NCBI RefSeq assembly: GCF_003025595.1
Contig: NZ_PYMI01000010.1
Span: 39,848 to 103,847, forward strand
Length of the DNA: 64,000 bases
Direction: 5' to 3'
From: Photobacterium ganghwense
Lineage (GTDB): Bacteria; Pseudomonadota; Gammaproteobacteria; Enterobacterales; Vibrionaceae
Shown here: piece by piece, positions 61,943 through 64,000 of the stretch
Layout: each line of letters opens with the position of its first letter
Numbering within the stretch: the stretch's first letter is position 1
Notes under the pieces: generated by a model
Database searches by the model: none
What the model was told of the DNA's origin: nothing
What the model saw: the letters and a program-made list of their open reading frames with translations, nothing else
Program-made: the position numbers and the translations under genes

Positions 61943-63148
61943 ATGACGCAACCCATTTTAACCCACACTTACTATTCGGACTTTTTTGCGACCAAAGGTT
62001 ATGCTTTTTTAAAGCACATTGCTGAACAGTACCCAACACCTAAGAAATTCACGATTTTTTCTGTCATGCACTGTTATGAAGGCTCCCTGCCTTATATCAA
62101 TGTTCTGGCAGAGCTGGCTGAAAACCTGGTCTTTATCCCCAAAAGCGCTACAGCTACCGGTAATCAATCCTTTAAAACCACGATTGAGGCTCTGCCAACC
62201 TGCTCAGTTGTCAGTGAAGCCTACAACAAACAGCAACTGCGCGATCCACATGTTGCTGAAGCCCTGATCCGCGAACACATCGACGCCGATAGCCAATTCC
62301 TGCTCCTCGATCACGGCGGGTATTTTTCTCATGCCATAGAGCACTTATGTGACGTCTTCCGGGAGCAACTTATCGGCGTGACGGAGTTGACCGCCAATGG
62401 TCTGTATAAATATCTAAACAGTAACCTCAACAAGCCGTTGGTAACCGTTTCGCACCTGAGTATCAAAGCACCGGCAGACTACGAAGCCTCGGAATGTATT
62501 GTCCATTATTCCGATCAGATCCTGCGTGAAGAATTTGGCCTCAAATTAAACAATGACAACTTTCTGAAAGTGGGCGTAATCGGTGCCGGCAACCTCGGAC
62601 GCGGAGTCATCCAATACCTGAAAGGGAAGGCGATCAGCAATATCCTGGTGGCCGACATTGATCCGCGTAAACTGACGCAGTTTCCCCGCAATGGCGTACA
62701 AGTCAGCTCCATCGAGCGCTTGGTCAGCGAATGTAATATGATTTTCTGTTGCACCGGAAACGGTGCGATTCCGGAAGCACTGTTAGATTCCATCCCGGAT
62801 AACCGCTTTATCGCCACGGTCACTTCAGCCGATGATGAACTGAAACTGCCTCAGCTCATCACTAACGGCGCTCTCACCGAGGTAGGGGGTAACCGTCTGG
62901 TACGTGAATACCAAACCCGAAATGGCCGCAGCCTCTATCTACTGGCGGGCGGTGAGTCAGCCAACACCCCCTTTAAAACCGGCATGGGCGACCCGACCCT
63001 CTACCTGTTTGAAGCCGCCCACATGCTGGCAGGCTTGCAACTCCTGAATCAGCCAGAGCGGTTTAAATCAGGCATTCAGCCTCTAAGTGACAGTGATGAA
63101 CGCGCCATTGCCAAACAGTGGCTCCAGCATTTTTACAGTTACTGCTAA
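61943..63148 (+). CDS. Divergent S-adenosylhomocysteine-hydrolase-like protein
   Basis: This 401-residue protein has an N-terminal catalytic-like domain and an NAD-binding Rossmann domain with GVIGAGNLG (about 211-219). By hand alignment with SAHH, His43, Asp123, Glu148, Lys175 and Asp179 fall where catalytic or substrate residues 55, 131, 156, 186 and 190 lie; Asp-Glu and Lys-Asp spacings (25 and 4) are the same. However, the GHFD motif (His301) reads SADDE and the C-terminal KPDHYRY tail is absent. It is thus probably not a standard SAHH; the reaction is unknown. It follows ilvY by 21 bases on the same strand, with less GC-rich coding sequence. Confidence 0.7.
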   Translation: MTQPILTHTYYSDFFATKGYAFLKHIAEQYPTPKKFTIFSVMHCYEGSLPYINVLAELAENLVFIPKSATATGNQSFKTTIEALPTCSVVSEAYNKQQLRDPHVAEALIREHIDADSQFLLLDHGGYFSHAIEHLCDVFREQLIGVTELTANGLYKYLNSNLNKPLVTVSHLSIKAPADYEASECIVHYSDQILREEFGLKLNNDNFLKVGVIGAGNLGRGVIQYLKGKAISNILVADIDPRKLTQFPRNGVQVSSIERLVSECNMIFCCTGNGAIPEALLDSIPDNRFIATVTSADDELKLPQLITNGALTEVGGNRLVREYQTRNGRSLYLLAGGESANTPFKTGMGDPTLYLFEAAHMLAGLQLLNQPERFKSGIQPLSDSDERAIAKQWLQHFYSYC

Positions 63149-63204
63149 TCTGTCTATTTCGCCAGCCTATCATTACCGCAGCAGAGATATTCTGAGCCGC
63201 GCAT

Positions 63205-63230
63205 AGCCTCGTCATCTGACGGGGCTTTTT
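63205..63230 (+). terminator. Terminator after the SAHH-like gene
   Basis: Stem AGCCTCGTCA/TGACGGGGCT (one G-T pair) is followed by TTTTT. Confidence 0.8.
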
Positions 63231-63612
63231 CATATCCAATTTGGCATCTAGGACTAAGACGCTCAATCATAACCAAAGGTAAGAGCGTTAGTCAGAATAG
63301 AACGAGCAGGTGAAGTGTCAACAAAAGACACCAACATCGTCGGCGTTGGGTTTTAGGGCATACCACCTGAAGCGGTTTATAAGAAGGAGAGCAACATAGA
63401 ACCTCTTGTCTTAGCCGCTTAACATTACCTGAGCAAGTAGGCCTCCATCGTCAGGCAACTGGCCTTAGGGGGAAATACAAAGCCTTTAGGAGACAGCTAA
63501 ATACTGGCCAGCCAAGCTTTGTTATGAAGCAACGATTCTGAACAAACCTAAGCGTGGGGGTATTACTGGGAATGTGCTGGGGATGAACTCGGTTTAAGTG
63601 TGAACACGTTTC
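63231..63612. other. Unassigned non-coding region near the rRNA operon
   Basis: About 380 bases hold no ORF of value in any frame. Plus-strand short stems such as CGCTC...GAGCG and GGTGAAGTGTC...GACACC suggest some structure. The composition differs from the flanking genes. I considered tmRNA, RNase P RNA, integron attC and 23S fragments and found no match. A decayed mobile element or an intron-like RNA is possible. Function unknown. Confidence 0.3.
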
Positions 63613-63614
63613 CC

Positions 63615-63690
63615 AAAACGTAAAAAAGCCCGAATCTTTCGACTCAGACTTCGTATTAGTGGCAGAAAGGCCGGGCTGTCGATTTTGCGG
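63615..63690 (-). repeat. Degenerate copy of the rRNA-operon distal terminator
   Basis: ACGTAAAAAAGCCC, CTTTCGACT and AGTGGC here align with the intact terminator and tRNA end at 63724-63775 over some 55-65 bases, but the stem is broken by mismatches. It looks like a remnant of a duplicated rRNA-operon end. Confidence 0.5.
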
Positions 63691-63727
63691 GACTCATTCG
63701 ACCGAATGGCGAACATTATCTTTAAAC

Positions 63728-63758
63728 GTAAAAAAGCCCAGTCTTTCGACTGGGCTTC
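63728..63758 (-). terminator. Terminator of the rRNA operon
   Basis: The minus-strand stem AGCCCAGTC/GACTGGGCT with GAAA loop is followed by TTTTTTAC. Confidence 0.9.
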
Positions 63759-63765
63759 TAAAGAG

Positions 63766-63842
63766 TGGCGGAGCGGACGGGACTCGAACCCGCGACCCCC
63801 GGCGTGACAGGCCGGTATTCTAACCAACTGAACTACCGCTCC
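63766..63842 (-). tRNA. tRNA-Asp (GTC)
   Basis: The 77-base minus-strand gene starts GGAGCGGTAGTTCAG, has anticodon GTC in GGCCTGTCACGCC and ends CCGCTCCGCCA. It is the distal tRNA of an rRNA operon. Confidence 0.97.
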
Positions 63843-63884
63843 ACTCAGGATTAACGTTCGTTCATAACGCTACCCTAAATTGGG

Positions 63885-64000
63885 TGCCTGGCGATGTCCT
63901 ACTCTCACATGGGGAGGCCCCACACTACCATCGGCGCTGCTGCGTTTCACGTCTGAGTTCGGCATGGGATCAGGTGGGTCCACAGCGCTATGGTCGCCAG
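63885..64000 (-). rRNA. rrf: 5S ribosomal RNA (partial, cut by window edge)
   Basis: The minus strand reads CTGGCGACCATAGCGCTGTG through GGACATCGCCAGGCA and contains the conserved CCATGCCGAACTCAGA. Only the first few 5' bases are missing, beyond position 64000. The 23S and 16S genes should lie outside the window. Confidence 0.96.

Noticed and set aside
63411..63450. tmRNA-like stretch (TAGCCGCTTAAC) near the rRNA operon
   Set aside because: The acceptor-stem and tag-peptide sequences of tmRNA are absent on either side, so the similarity is short and accidental.

Overview
The window is a chromosomal segment of a gammaproteobacterium, almost certainly of the family Vibrionaceae (a Photobacterium-, Grimontia- or Vibrio-like genome, fairly GC-rich for the family). 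The evidence is gene order and RNA content. The polA / Spot 42 / engB / yihI / hemN block, ryhB beside polA, the hemCDXY / cyaA / cyaY / lptM / lysA / dapF / DUF484 / xerC / yigB / uvrD block, and the rep / vexRAB / ubiK / ilvC / ilvY block are all of the enterobacterial-vibrio type. Nearly everything is intact housekeeping sequence. I saw no prophage, no complete insertion sequence and no CRISPR array.

Layout. 1-10.7 kb holds a YshB-like micropeptide, hemN, DUF2489, yihI, a methyltransferase, a CsrB-family RNA, cytochrome c4, engB, an RNA-rich gap with Spot 42 and at least one further small RNA, polA, elbB and the iron-responsive RNA ryhB. 10.8-19.5 kb holds a GNAT acetyltransferase, the preQ0 transporter yhhQ, DUF3630, recQ, rarD, an AraC regulator next to a LysE exporter, and gamma-glutamyltransferase. 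19.6-24.5 kb holds uvrD (SOS-box controlled) and a four-gene bufferin-type RiPP operon: a Cys-rich precursor, an MNIO/DUF692 enzyme, a DUF2063 partner and a DoxX protein. 24.6-36.8 kb holds yigB-xerC-DUF484-dapF-lysA-lptM, cyaY, cyaA and the divergent hemCDXY operon, with a consensus CRP site between cyaA and hemC. 36.9-44.5 kb holds a 30-residue membrane peptide, a basic Cys-containing protein, rsmJ, a large GGDEF/EAL sensor, asnC, hemB and tatD. 44.6-50 kb holds a peptide-type ABC importer operon. 50.5-51.1 kb holds five tRNA genes (Arg-His-Pro-His-Pro). 51.3-63.2 kb holds cytochrome c5, rep, the VexRAB-type RND efflux system, ubiK, ilvC/ilvY and a divergent S-adenosylhomocysteine-hydrolase-like protein. 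The right edge is the distal end of an rRNA operon (tRNA-Asp and 5S rRNA, minus strand) behind about 400 bases of unassigned, apparently non-coding DNA.

Themes. Tetrapyrrole synthesis (hemN, hemC, hemD, hemX, hemY, hemB) sits with two c-type cytochromes and ubiK, so much of the window supports respiration. Global regulation is dense: adenylate cyclase, Spot 42 (carbon), RyhB (iron), a CsrB-family RNA with a VarA/UvrY-like upstream site, and a c-di-GMP protein. The best candidates for unusual biology are the bufferin operon (22.1-24.5 kb), the SAHH-like protein beside ilvY, and the cluster of minus-strand small RNAs around engB. All calls come from reading the sequence; no database search was run.
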